Positions 49,446 through 58,332 of a stretch of 64,000 nt of DNA are shown here, piece by piece. The translations under genes were made by a program, and so were the position numbers. The DNA is from Arachnia propionica (GTDB lineage: Bacteria > Actinomycetota > Actinomycetes > Propionibacteriales > Propionibacteriaceae). A model generated the notes under the pieces. That model made no database searches. It was given only the letters and a program-made list of their open reading frames with translations, and was not told the origin of the DNA. Location of the stretch: positions 1 through 64,000 of the forward strand of contig NZ_CP146373.1 in NCBI RefSeq assembly GCF_037055325.1. The letters are read 5' to 3'. The number at the start of each line of letters is the position of its first letter. The stretch's first letter is position 1.

Positions 49446-50431
49446 CGCCACTCGTCTCGAGCTATGACGCTGCCCTGTTCGATCTCGACGGGGTGATTTA
49501 TCTCGGCCCGAATGCCATCGACGGGGTGGCTGGGTCGTTGACCCAGCTGCGTGAAAGGGGAATCCGGCTCGGTTTCGTCACCAACAACGCGGCACGTACT
49601 CCGACCGCTGTTGCCGAGCACCTGCGCCAGCTCGGGATCCGTGCCGAGGATTCGGATGTGGTCAATTCGACTCAGGCCATGGTGCGTATGCTCCGCAAGG
49701 AACTTCCCACGAAGGCAAAAGTGCTGGTAGTTGGCACTGATGCGCTTGCCGCCCAGCTGGCTGACGGCGGCTTTGTGCCGGTCTCAACCCTGGAAGAGAA
49801 CCCGGTGGCCGTTGTGCAGGGCTACCATCCACAGCTTCCCTGGGCCCTCCTGGAACTTGGTGCTATCGCCATCCAAAAGGGGGCAGCATGGTATGCCACC
49901 AACCCGGACCAGACTCGCCCTACCGAGCGTGGAATCTTGCCGGGCTGTGGCGCACAGGTTGATCTGATAGCGGATTGCGTCGGGTTTCGTCCCTCCATGG
50001 CGGGCAAGCCGTTCCGGCCTCTTCTCGATGAAACCGTGTTGCGTCTTGCAGCAAAGCGTCCCGTCTTCGTCGGTGACCGTATCGACACGGACATCATTGG
50101 CGCAGGAAATGTCGGCATGGATTCGCTGTTCGTGTTCACGGGAGCGCACGGTAAGTATGATCTCGCAGCTGCCGATCCCATCGGTCGTCCAACGCACATC
50201 GGCTACGACATCTCTGCTCTGCTGGCGCCGGCCCGTGAGGTGGAGACCATCGGGAATGGATTTCGTTGCAGGGACGCAGAAGCGTGGATCATCGACGGAA
50301 GGGTCGTCACGGATATCGTTCCGGAGAAACTTGAAGGGCAACTCGATCTGTTGTGGTGTGTGTTGAACGCTGTCTGGCGATTTAATGCCGAAGGCAACGA
50401 TGTGTTGGCGCGATTGGATCTACTGCGGTGA
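49442..50431 (+). CDS. HAD-IIA phosphatase (NagD-like)
   Basis: The 329-residue protein (GTG 49442) has the HAD motif I LFDLDGVIYLG. Motif II lies around FVTNNAARTP, and motif III/IV FVGDRIDTDIIGA. These fit sugar-phosphate or nucleotide phosphatases of the NagD/PGP subgroup. It overlaps both neighbours by a few bases. Substrate is unknown. Confidence 0.92.
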   Translation: MTPLVSSYDAALFDLDGVIYLGPNAIDGVAGSLTQLRERGIRLGFVTNNAARTPTAVAEHLRQLGIRAEDSDVVNSTQAMVRMLRKELPTKAKVLVVGTDALAAQLADGGFVPVSTLEENPVAVVQGYHPQLPWALLELGAIAIQKGAAWYATNPDQTRPTERGILPGCGAQVDLIADCVGFRPSMAGKPFRPLLDETVLRLAAKRPVFVGDRIDTDIIGAGNVGMDSLFVFTGAHGKYDLAAADPIGRPTHIGYDISALLAPAREVETIGNGFRCRDAEAWIIDGRVVTDIVPEKLEGQLDLLWCVLNAVWRFNAEGNDVLARLDLLR

Positions 50432-50631
50432 CGGGTATCACCCCTCGCGACGTCGTTCCTGGTGACGTACGACGTCTCCAGACCATAGCCGACACCATGG
50501 TCGGGGTAGAAGGTGTGGAGAAACTACCGGTTGACGAGGCAATATCCCGGCTGGAAGCGGCTCACCGAGCGCTTGCCGAGGCGCTGAAACCCGAAACGGA
50601 GCCGCAGCCCGGAGGTGGGGCAGATCAGTGA
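50428..50631 (+). CDS. Small conserved-type protein between HAD and tlyA
   Basis: The 67-residue product (GTG 50428) overlaps the HAD stop and the tlyA start, so it is likely translated. It has a single predicted helix pair (EGVEKLPVDEAISRLEAAHRALAEAL) and a Gly/Pro-rich end. No family is recognised. Confidence 0.7.
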   Translation: MTGITPRDVVPGDVRRLQTIADTMVGVEGVEKLPVDEAISRLEAAHRALAEALKPETEPQPGGGADQ

Positions 50632-51365
50632 GGTTGGACCAGGAACTCGTCATCCGAGGGCTGGCGCGTTCCCGCACCCAGGCGGCCCGGCTCGTGGCGG
50701 AAGGTCGTGTCAAGGTCTCCGGCGCTATCGCGCGGAAACCTGCGATGAGTGTGGACACTGAGACCGATATATCGGCTGATACCGAGAAGTGGGTTTCTCG
50801 TGCCGCCCACAAACTTCTGGGGGCGATCGAGGAGTCCGGAACCTCCATGGACGGGCGCGTACTTGATGCGGGGGCATCGACCGGGGGATTCACGCAGGTG
50901 GCATTGGCGCAGGGAGCGAAGCTGGTCTACGCAGTCGACGTTGGACACCATCAGCTCGCCGATCCGATCCGCTCAGATCCGCGGGTCCGGGTCCGGGAGG
51001 GCCTGAACCTGCGTGACCTCACCCTGGCCGATCTGGATGAGGAGTGTGTCGACGTCGTGGTCGGGGACGTCTCTTTCATCTCGCTCACGCTTCTGCTGCC
51101 ATCGCTCCTCGGGGTTCTGCATCCCACGGGGGTTGCGCTTCTGCTGGTGAAGCCACAGTTCGAGGTGGGAAGAGATCGTCTCGGAGCGGGCGGGGTGGTC
51201 CGTGACTCCAGATTGCGTGAGGAAACCGTGGATGCCGTTGTGGAGGGTGCCGAAGATCTCGGGTGGGTTTGCGACTGGCGTGGCCCCAGCCGATTGCCCG
51301 GTGCTGGCGGCAATCAGGAGTTCTTCATTCGATTGTGCTCGGCTCGCGGCGCTTATTACCCTTGA
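50628..51365 (+). CDS. tlyA: TlyA-family rRNA 2'-O-methyltransferase
   Basis: The 245-residue enzyme methylates rRNA 2'-OH groups; in mycobacteria it confers capreomycin sensitivity. An N-terminal S4 domain (residues 1-60, SRTQAARLVAEGRVKV) precedes a Rossmann methyltransferase domain with LDAGASTGGFTQ and DVVVGDVSFISL. It overlaps nadK by one base. Haemolysin-like activity, named in the family, is not implied. Confidence 0.94.
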   Translation: MRLDQELVIRGLARSRTQAARLVAEGRVKVSGAIARKPAMSVDTETDISADTEKWVSRAAHKLLGAIEESGTSMDGRVLDAGASTGGFTQVALAQGAKLVYAVDVGHHQLADPIRSDPRVRVREGLNLRDLTLADLDEECVDVVVGDVSFISLTLLLPSLLGVLHPTGVALLLVKPQFEVGRDRLGAGGVVRDSRLREETVDAVVEGAEDLGWVCDWRGPSRLPGAGGNQEFFIRLCSARGAYYP

Positions 51366-52258
51366 TGACCGTGGAAACCCGAACCGTCGCCGTGCTGCTG
51401 CACCCGGAACGTCCTGAAGCTCTGGATGCGGCAACGGCTTTCATGAGCCAGATGCCCGGCTTCAGGTTCCTGAGTTTCTCCGATGACGTGGAACGCCTGA
51501 AAAACCTTGTACCCGGAGCGGATCTTGAGCCCATTGACAAGAAACCGGCGGAACTGGCGGTCGTCTTCGGGGGTGATGGCACCCTTCTGCGAGCCGCAGA
51601 GTGGGCACAGCCTCTGGACGTCCCGTTGCTGGGGGTCAACCTCGGGCACGTCGGTTTCCTGGCGGAGCTGGAAACCTCGGACCTCACATCGTTGCCTCGG
51701 GCGGTGATCGGGGGACGCTACGAAACAGAGCAGCGTCTGGTGCTACGAGTCGAAGTGACCAACGCGTCCGGGACGATTCTGTGGTCCTCTTTCGCGGTCA
51801 ATGAGGTATCGCTGGAGAAGTTGATGCGGGAGAAGATGCTGAACGTCCTCGTGCACGTCGACGCTCACCCGCTCTCCCGATGGGGATGTGATGGGGTGCT
51901 GGTGGCCACACCCACCGGATCCACCGCCTACGCGTTTTCCGGTGGTGGGCCCGTCGTGTGGCCCGAGGTGCAGGCGATGCTGCTGGTTCCCTTGTCTGCT
52001 CACGCTCTGTTCAACAGGCCCATGGTGCTCGCTCCCGACTCGCATGTCTCCCTCGAGTTGGGGGGGCCTGTGCCGCAGGGCATCATCTGGTGTGATGGCA
52101 GGCGCAGCTTCGAGGTGGGATCCGGACATCGGGTGGCGATCAAGGCCAGCGGACATCCGCTGCGTTTGGCTCGACTCTCTGAGCAGCCCTTCACCACGAG
52201 ACTGATGCGGAAGTTCAAGCTGCCGATCGACGGCTGGCGGCGTCCACCCCGGAGGTGA
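51365..52258 (+). CDS. nadK: NAD kinase
   Basis: The 297-residue enzyme phosphorylates NAD to NADP. The GGDGTLLRAAE motif lies near residue 63 and the NE motif in FAVNEVSLEK. The conserved TPTGSTAYAFSGGGPV is also present. The start at ATG 51365 overlaps the tlyA stop by one base. Length and motifs are normal. Confidence 0.96.
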   Translation: MTVETRTVAVLLHPERPEALDAATAFMSQMPGFRFLSFSDDVERLKNLVPGADLEPIDKKPAELAVVFGGDGTLLRAAEWAQPLDVPLLGVNLGHVGFLAELETSDLTSLPRAVIGGRYETEQRLVLRVEVTNASGTILWSSFAVNEVSLEKLMREKMLNVLVHVDAHPLSRWGCDGVLVATPTGSTAYAFSGGGPVVWPEVQAMLLVPLSAHALFNRPMVLAPDSHVSLELGGPVPQGIIWCDGRRSFEVGSGHRVAIKASGHPLRLARLSEQPFTTRLMRKFKLPIDGWRRPPRR

Positions 52259-52260
52259 AC

Positions 52261-53937
52261 ATGTTGACAGAGCTTCGTTTGAATTCGCTCGGAGTGGTGG
52301 CGGAGGCCGTCCTGCCGTTGGGTCCCGGGCTCACCGCGTTGACGGGAGAGACGGGCGCAGGAAAGACGATGATCGTCGCGGGACTCGGCCTGCTGCTGGG
52401 GGCCAGGGCCGATGCGTCGCTGGTCAGGAATGGGCAGGACAGGGCGCTCGTGCAGGGACGTTGGGAGGTCGGCGAGCTCATGGCCGAGGCGGTTGAGGCC
52501 CTCGGAGGGGACCTCGACGATGGGGTTGAGCTCGCCACCCTCCGGCAGGTCTCCTCCCAGGGACGCTCTCGCGCCACGGTTGGTGGGGCTCAGGTTCCCG
52601 TGTCCACCCTGGCTGGTTTGCTGGCTGAACTGGCGACGATCCACGGCCAGTCCGAACAGGTGCGGCTCTCCAGCCCGGAAAGGCAACGGGAGCTGCTCGA
52701 TGCCTTCGCGGCACCGGCAGCGCTGGAGGACTACCGCCGCGACTTCGCGGAGCACCGCCGGATCACCGAAGAGCTTGCGAGGCTCGAAGCCGAGGCGATG
52801 AACCGGGCTCGGGAAATCGATGTGCTGAGGTTCGGGTTGGAAGAGATCGCGGCCGTTAACCCCCAGGAGGGGGAGGACGAGGCCCTGGCGGCAGAAGCGG
52901 TGCGTCTGGCTGATGCGGATGACCTCAAGGCCTTGGCGATGACAGCACGGGGTGCGTTGAGTGGGTCGGAGGAGGATCTCGACGCCCCCAGCGTGCTCGG
53001 GCTGGTCGGAGTGGCGCGCAAGGCCCTCGAAACGCTCTCCGAACGTGACCCGGGTGCCACTGAGCTGGCGCGACGGATCACCGAGACGAATTACCTGCTG
53101 ACTGACCTCGCCCAGGACGTCGCGGGCTATACCGCCGACCTTGTCACCGACCCACTCAGGCAGGAGGCTGTTGCCGATCGCCGAGGCCAGCTCGCGACCC
53201 TGACCCGTAAGTACGGCAATGATGTCGCGGAGGTACTTGAGTGGGCGGAGCGGGCAACCGGGCAGCTGGCCGAGCTCGACGGAGCCGATGACCGGATCGA
53301 GGAACTGCGAAAGCGGGCCGCTGTCCTTGACGAGGCCCTCGACTCGGCGGCAGCCAGGATTTCTCGGGCTCGCAAGGAGGCCGCGGGAAGGTTGGCGAAG
53401 CTTGCATCCGCCGAGCTGACGGCCTTGGCGATGCCGCATGCCAGGCTGGAGTTCGCAGTCACAAAGGCCCTGCGTGGCCCTCACGGTGCAGATCGGATCG
53501 AGCTGGTCTTCACCGCCAATCCCGGTTCCGTCCCTGGGCCGCTGGGAAAGATCGCATCTGGCGGGGAACTTTCCCGCGTCCGGTTGGCACTCGAGGTGGT
53601 GCTCGCTGGACAGTCCCCAGGGCACACCTTCGTTTTCGACGAAGTGGACGCCGGGGTCGGTGGAGCCGTTGGCCTGGAGATCGGAAGAAGGCTGAAACGG
53701 CTGGCAGCGAACGGCCAAGTGATCGTGGTTACCCACCTGGCGCAGGTGGCGGCGTTCGCAGATCAACATTTCTTGATTGCCAAATCCAGTGATGGGCAGG
53801 TCACGACCTCGGACGTCACCCCTCTCGGCGAGGAGGAGCGCGCTGCCGAGCTGGCACGCATGATGAGCGGCAGCGGGGAATCTGACGCAGGTTTGAGACA
53901 CGCGAAGGAACTGCTCAGAATCGCGCGGACCGGCTAA
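52261..53937 (+). CDS. recN: DNA repair protein RecN
   Basis: The 558-residue SMC-like ATPase acts in double-strand break repair. Walker A GETGAGKTM is at residues 25-33. A long coiled region (about 150-380) separates it from SGGELSRVRLALE and Walker B FVFDEVDAGVGG. ATG 52261 lies six bases after GGAGG, preferred over GTG 52255. It follows nadK as in many actinobacteria. Confidence 0.96.
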   Translation: MLTELRLNSLGVVAEAVLPLGPGLTALTGETGAGKTMIVAGLGLLLGARADASLVRNGQDRALVQGRWEVGELMAEAVEALGGDLDDGVELATLRQVSSQGRSRATVGGAQVPVSTLAGLLAELATIHGQSEQVRLSSPERQRELLDAFAAPAALEDYRRDFAEHRRITEELARLEAEAMNRAREIDVLRFGLEEIAAVNPQEGEDEALAAEAVRLADADDLKALAMTARGALSGSEEDLDAPSVLGLVGVARKALETLSERDPGATELARRITETNYLLTDLAQDVAGYTADLVTDPLRQEAVADRRGQLATLTRKYGNDVAEVLEWAERATGQLAELDGADDRIEELRKRAAVLDEALDSAAARISRARKEAAGRLAKLASAELTALAMPHARLEFAVTKALRGPHGADRIELVFTANPGSVPGPLGKIASGGELSRVRLALEVVLAGQSPGHTFVFDEVDAGVGGAVGLEIGRRLKRLAANGQVIVVTHLAQVAAFADQHFLIAKSSDGQVTTSDVTPLGEEERAAELARMMSGSGESDAGLRHAKELLRIARTG

Positions 53938-54016
53938 GAGCAGGACCGGGCGCCGCCGTCGCATCAAAGCGGCCCACAGGAACACGCCTGTTCGTGAACC
54001 CCTAGAATTGTCAGAC

Positions 54017-54586
54017 ATGAGCCGTGCCCTGATTGTGGTCGATGTCCAGCGCGATTTCTGCGAGGGAGGGGCGCTCGCTGTGTCTGGAGGAGCTGCGGTT
54101 GCCGGGGACATCAACCGGATGTTGTCGGGCGACCATGGCTACGACATGGTGGTGGCGACCCGGGATCATCATGTTGATCCGGGCGAGCACTTCAGCGACT
54201 CCCCGGATTTCAAGGACTCCTGGCCTCCGCACTGCGTTGCGGGTACCTCAGGTGCGCAACAGCATCCCGGGTTGACCTTCGCGGAGTGGGACGCCGTGTT
54301 CCTGAAAGGCCGCGATGCGGCTGCTTACTCGGGTTTCGAGGGAACCGATGAGAGGACCGGTGAACTGTTGGGGGACTACCTGAGGAAACACGGCGTCACC
54401 GAGGTGGATGTCTGCGGGATAGCTGCCGACTACTGCGTCGATGCCACGGCGCGTGACGCTGCCGCCGCTGGTTTCGGAACGACCGTTCTGACCGATCTGA
54501 CGGTTGCTGTCCACCGTGATTCTTTGACGAAACTGAAGGCCGACTGGGCGGACACAGGTGTGTTGATGCGCGCGGCCGTGGAGTGA
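54017..54586 (+). CDS. pncA: Nicotinamidase / isochorismatase-family hydrolase
   Basis: The 189-residue cysteine hydrolase probably deamidates nicotinamide in NAD salvage. Catalytic residues visible are Asp9 (VVDVQRDF), Lys in FLKGRDAAAYSGF, and Cys in AADYCVDATARDA. The metal site TRDHHVDPGEHF is present. The last features are typical of PncA rather than other isochorismatases. It stands alone after recN. Confidence 0.92.
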   Translation: MSRALIVVDVQRDFCEGGALAVSGGAAVAGDINRMLSGDHGYDMVVATRDHHVDPGEHFSDSPDFKDSWPPHCVAGTSGAQQHPGLTFAEWDAVFLKGRDAAAYSGFEGTDERTGELLGDYLRKHGVTEVDVCGIAADYCVDATARDAAAAGFGTTVLTDLTVAVHRDSLTKLKADWADTGVLMRAAVE

Positions 54587-54921
54587 TGAGGTCCATGAAA
54601 CTTCATGGATGACGTGAGAAACAGAGCCAGGTTGAAAGTGAAAGTTTCTCTGGGGAAGAGGCCGTGCGAGCCAACCATGGAGGACAGAGGGTGCGTGGGG
54701 AACAGGACGTGTTGATCCCGCGGTGATCCTGACGACTGCTCCTCGGGCATGTGCTTTTCCGCGGCTACGTGTGTCTGCTTCCGCGACATGCGCGAACTGG
54801 TTCTGGTGGATTCGAAAGAGCCTCATACGGTGAAGTCTCGGGACTATCCAGGTGGGCTTGTGATGGTATACCGTAAGTTTCGTGCGTGGCATCGGGCTGC
54901 GCGAAACAGAGGGGAAGATAA
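54587..54921 (+). promoter_or_regulatory. Intergenic region with inverted repeat and extended -10
   Basis: An 8-bp inverted repeat TCCATGAA/TTCATGGA with a 2-nt loop (54592-54609) follows pncA. A possible extended -10, TGG-TATACC (54864-54872), lies about 50 bp before the next start codon. No gene is seen in either strand. Confidence 0.45.
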
Positions 54922-55647
54922 ATGAAGAAGCGTGTCCTTGCCGGGACAGCTGCCCTTGCACTAGGGCTGACTGGTGTCATCGGTGTCAACCAGGCCTCCG
55001 CGGATGAAGGTGCTGCGCCTTCGCTGACCGTTCGTGCCGTCAACACTGCGCAGGGTGACGCCTCGGCGTATCTCATGGCAAAGTGCCCCGAGCACACTGC
55101 AAAGGCGATTATCAAGGTCGGTGACCGGAAGACCGAGACCATCAACTTGAAGAACGCGCCGTCCGAGTTCGGGTACATGATAAGCAGCAACCAGGGACAG
55201 GCCCCGACGTCGCTGACCTGCTTCGACTACCAGGAGAAGTCCACCAACACCACCGTCACCATTGACCTGACCAAGGCTGTCGGCCCACAGGTTACGGTCA
55301 CCGGCGATGGCGTGGCGCGCAAGGCCGCTCCTGGAGGAAACATCACGGTCGGCGCCACCGGTTTCACAGCTGGCCAGGAACTCGACTTCACGCTTTACTC
55401 CAAGCCTTACCCGCTCGGCAAGGCCACCGTTTCTGCGGGCGGCTCCGCTCAGTTGAGCGCTGTCGTCAGCAGCGATGTGATCCCCGGAAGCAGCCACTAC
55501 GTCGTTGTCAAGAGCGACAAGGACGAGATTGGTCTGGCCAACGTCGCGATCGTGAACAAGGACGATCTGAAGAAGGGCCAGCCCGAAGACAACGGTGGTA
55601 AGCAGAAGGGCAAGCCCGGTCTGCCTCGTACCGGTGCCGCAGCCTGA
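54922..55647 (+). CDS. Secreted protein ending in an LPRTG-like motif
   Basis: The 241-residue product has a signal peptide (MKKRVLAGTAALALGLTGVIG, cleaved near NQASA/DE). A Thr/Ala-rich domain of beta-sandwich type follows, then a Lys/Gly linker ending GLPRTGAAA. The LPxTG-like end resembles a sortase signal, but the hydrophobic anchor and positive tail are missing; the stop comes three residues later. It may be secreted freely. A strong hairpin follows. The domain family is not recognised. Confidence 0.8.
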   Translation: MKKRVLAGTAALALGLTGVIGVNQASADEGAAPSLTVRAVNTAQGDASAYLMAKCPEHTAKAIIKVGDRKTETINLKNAPSEFGYMISSNQGQAPTSLTCFDYQEKSTNTTVTIDLTKAVGPQVTVTGDGVARKAAPGGNITVGATGFTAGQELDFTLYSKPYPLGKATVSAGGSAQLSAVVSSDVIPGSSHYVVVKSDKDEIGLANVAIVNKDDLKKGQPEDNGGKQKGKPGLPRTGAAA

Positions 55648-55658
55648 TTCGACCAAGG

Positions 55659-55688
55659 ACCGCCCCGTGCCTGAAGGCCCGGGGCGGT
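55659..55688 (+). terminator. Terminator-like hairpin covering the next start codon
   Basis: ACCGCCCCG (55659-55667) pairs with CGGGGCGGT (55680-55688), followed by TT. The stem contains the GTG start (55667) of the LCP gene and sits just after its ribosome site AAGGA, so it may end the upstream transcript or gate translation of the downstream gene. Confidence 0.7.
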
Positions 55689-56599
55689 TTGCCGTTCCCG
55701 GGTGGCTCTGGAAACCCGGGGTGCTGATTCTTGCGGTCGTGGTCGGTTTGGTGACCGCTGGGGTGTTGTTGAACGCCCGCGCGAACCGCTTGGACCTAAG
55801 GCTGCATGCCTCGCTAAACGACGGACGCACTCTCCTTGTGGTCGGGATCGATGACCGCTCCTTGGCGCCAGAAGGCACCACTGACTTCGGCGAGCTTGAC
55901 GATGAACACGGTTCCCGGGCCGACCTGATCCTGGCCCTCAGACGAAGCGGGGGAGAGACCCACGCTGCAAGCATTCCCCGAGATCTCGTGGTCGAGGTCG
56001 CTCCCAACGAGTACGACCGTCTGGCCACCAGCTGGCTGCGCGGCCCGCAGGCTTTCGTGGACGGCCTGTGCCGCAGTCTTGCCATGCCTGTGGATCACTT
56101 GGCCGTGGTGAACCTCCGCGGATTCGTTACCCTCGTCGATGCAGTCGGGGGAGTGGAGGTCACCCTGGAACATCCGCTGCGGGACGACCACGCACACATA
56201 GATCTCCCAACAGGTACCCAGCTGCTCGACGGACGCGCGGCGCTCGGTTTCGTGCGCAGTCGGCAGGGGGAGATTCTCGTTGACGGTGCTTGGGTCGCAG
56301 ATCCCGAGGGTGCAGCAGGGCGGCAGCGGCGTGGCGGCGAGGTGTTTCGAGCCGTCCTGAGGAGGCTTCCGCGCAACCCTGTGACCCTCTACTCGCTGGC
56401 TTGGAGGACGCTGCCGGAAACCTCCCTCAGCGGCGGCACCTCCCTGCTGGACGTGGCCGGATTCCGGGACCTTCAGGGTGATTTCACCGGAATTCCTGTT
56501 GAGGGCGGCAGGGATGCTGATGACTGGGTGGCCACGGCCAATGACCAGACTCGAGCCGCCCTGGCCAGGACCGGGCTGGCCGGGGGATGTAGCGTCTGA
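55667..56599 (+). CDS. LytR-CpsA-Psr (LCP) family protein
   Basis: The 310-residue product (GTG 55667, site AAGGA seven bases before) has one N-terminal membrane helix (LILAVVVGLVTAGVLL). An extracellular LCP domain follows, with GIDDRS, RADLILALRR, SIPRDLVVEV and a conserved FVRSRQGE. Such enzymes attach polysaccharides or teichoic-acid-like polymers to peptidoglycan. The domain is short but carries the key Arg residues. The start overlaps a hairpin. Confidence 0.88.
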   Translation: MPEGPGRFAVPGWLWKPGVLILAVVVGLVTAGVLLNARANRLDLRLHASLNDGRTLLVVGIDDRSLAPEGTTDFGELDDEHGSRADLILALRRSGGETHAASIPRDLVVEVAPNEYDRLATSWLRGPQAFVDGLCRSLAMPVDHLAVVNLRGFVTLVDAVGGVEVTLEHPLRDDHAHIDLPTGTQLLDGRAALGFVRSRQGEILVDGAWVADPEGAAGRQRRGGEVFRAVLRRLPRNPVTLYSLAWRTLPETSLSGGTSLLDVAGFRDLQGDFTGIPVEGGRDADDWVATANDQTRAALARTGLAGGCSV

Positions 56600-56651
56600 G
56601 TGGCGCAGGATGGATGACGCCGCACAAGGGTGGCAACTAGGAGGAAAGCGG

Positions 56652-57278
56652 ATGAGCTGGGATCGACCCGTCGCCTGGGAGGTCAGGAAACGAACCGAGC
56701 TGGGGAAGGGACACGTCTCCACCTTCGTCGATGAGACGATAGCCACTCCTTCCGGGGAGGTCATCGCACGCCAATACTTGACTCATCCCGGCGCGGTGGC
56801 GGTGGTCTGCTGGGACGAGAAACGCGATGCTATAGCGGTGGTGCGCCAGTACCGACACCCCGTGAGGTATGAACTGGTGGAGATCCCGGCCGGGCTTCTC
56901 GACATGGATGGCGAGGAGCACGTGACGGCGGCGCAGCGGGAACTCGCGGAGGAGGCCGAACTGGCCGCCGGGCGCTGGAACGTGTTGGTGGACATCACCA
57001 CCACCCCAGGAGCCTGTGAGGAATCGCTGCGGATCTACCTGGCCCGCAACCCACGCAACGCTTCCCGCCCGGACGGTTTCGTCCTGGAGGGTGAGGAGGC
57101 GCACATGCGATCCGAATGGGTGCCGCGCGAGGACCTGGTGGCGGCAGTGCTGGCGGGGCAGTGCCAATCTCCGACGCTGGTGGCGGGAACCTTGGCCCTC
57201 GAAACCGCCAGGCTGTCCGGTCGCATCGACCAGCTGCGTCCCGCTGATGCTCCTTGGCCGATCAGAGCCGGTCGCTGA
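56652..57278 (+). CDS. NUDIX hydrolase, ADP-ribose pyrophosphatase-like
   Basis: The 208-residue enzyme starts at ATG 56652 behind the strong site AGGAGGAAAG. The NUDIX box (GLLDMDGEEHVTAAQRELAEEAEL) is complete. The N-terminal VVRQYRHPVRYELVEIPAG matches ADP-ribose pyrophosphatases. It directly precedes xerD, with the stop codon next to the GTG start, an order common in actinobacteria. Confidence 0.93.
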   Translation: MSWDRPVAWEVRKRTELGKGHVSTFVDETIATPSGEVIARQYLTHPGAVAVVCWDEKRDAIAVVRQYRHPVRYELVEIPAGLLDMDGEEHVTAAQRELAEEAELAAGRWNVLVDITTTPGACEESLRIYLARNPRNASRPDGFVLEGEEAHMRSEWVPREDLVAAVLAGQCQSPTLVAGTLALETARLSGRIDQLRPADAPWPIRAGR

Positions 57279-58190
57279 GTGAGCGCCGCCGAGGACGCGC
57301 TGGAGCAATATCTGGCACATGTACGTGTGGAACGGGGACTGCGAGCGAACACTGTCGCCGCCTATCGCCGCGACCTGGAACGCTACCTTGCTTTCTTGGC
57401 GGCCCGGGGTGTGACCGACCTGGGGGAGGTGAGCCCCATCGAGATCAGTGAATACGTTCGTGAACTGGCTGGAGGACTCAAGGGGGCTTCAGTGGCGCGG
57501 GCACTCGTCAGCGTGCGTAACCTCCACGCCTTCGCCCACGAGGAGAAAATGACCTCCGAGAATCCGGCCTCCGAGATTCAGGTACCCAAGCTGGGTAAGC
57601 GACTCCCCAAGGCGCTCAGTGTAGCCGAGGTCGAGAGGCTGCTCGTTACCCCTGACAGGAAGGATCCCATCGGGTTGCGGGATGCCGCCCTGGTGGAGCT
57701 GCTCTACGGTACGGGTGCCCGGATTTCGGAGATCACGAGTCTCGACGTCGACGACGTCACCACGGTCATGGCTGACGAGGGAGCCGGGCTGAGGCTCAGA
57801 GGAAAGGGTGGAAAGGAACGGGTGGTTCCCCTCGGTAGTTTCGCCCGGGATGTCCTCGAGGCCTATCTGGTGCGATCTCGCCCCGGGCTCGCAGTTAAGG
57901 GCGACGGTGGCGGAGCGCTGCTGCTGAACACCCTTGGAAGGCGGCTGTCGCGCAACTCGGCATTCGCCATCGTCTCCAGGTGTGCCAAGCTCGCCGGGAT
58001 TGAGATGGAAGTCTCACCCCACTCGCTGCGGCACAGCTATGCCACCCATCTTCTTGAAGGCGGCGCCGACGTGAGGGTGGTGCAGGAACTGCTCGGGCAT
58101 GCGTCGGTGGCCACCACTCAGATCTACACCCTCGTCACCGTGGATCGTCTCCGTGAGGTCTACCTGGAGGCGCACCCGCGGGCGAGGTGA
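57279..58190 (+). CDS. xerD: Tyrosine recombinase XerD
   Basis: The 303-residue enzyme resolves chromosome dimers at dif with XerC. The N-terminal core-binding domain spans residues 5-95. Catalytic residues visible are Arg in YGTGARISE, His-X-X-Arg in HSLRHSYATHLL, His in LLGHASVATTQ and Tyr in IYTLV. It starts at GTG right after the NUDIX stop. Confidence 0.95.
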   Translation: MSAAEDALEQYLAHVRVERGLRANTVAAYRRDLERYLAFLAARGVTDLGEVSPIEISEYVRELAGGLKGASVARALVSVRNLHAFAHEEKMTSENPASEIQVPKLGKRLPKALSVAEVERLLVTPDRKDPIGLRDAALVELLYGTGARISEITSLDVDDVTTVMADEGAGLRLRGKGGKERVVPLGSFARDVLEAYLVRSRPGLAVKGDGGGALLLNTLGRRLSRNSAFAIVSRCAKLAGIEMEVSPHSLRHSYATHLLEGGADVRVVQELLGHASVATTQIYTLVTVDRLREVYLEAHPRAR

Positions 58191-58332
58191 GAGAAAGGCC
58201 GGAGCCTGCTGTCGTGTGGGACCGGCACGGATGGTTGGTTCGTTAGTTTCGTGTGCCGACGCGACCTCTGAACACGAGCGCGACAGAAACGACCTCGTTA
58301 GGATGGACTTGTCGACATTTATAGGAGGCGAA

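Noticed and set aside
52000-54114. 704-codon minus-strand frame opposite nadK, recN and pncA
   Set aside because: Overlaps three well-supported genes on the other strand; composition is that of an antisense shadow.
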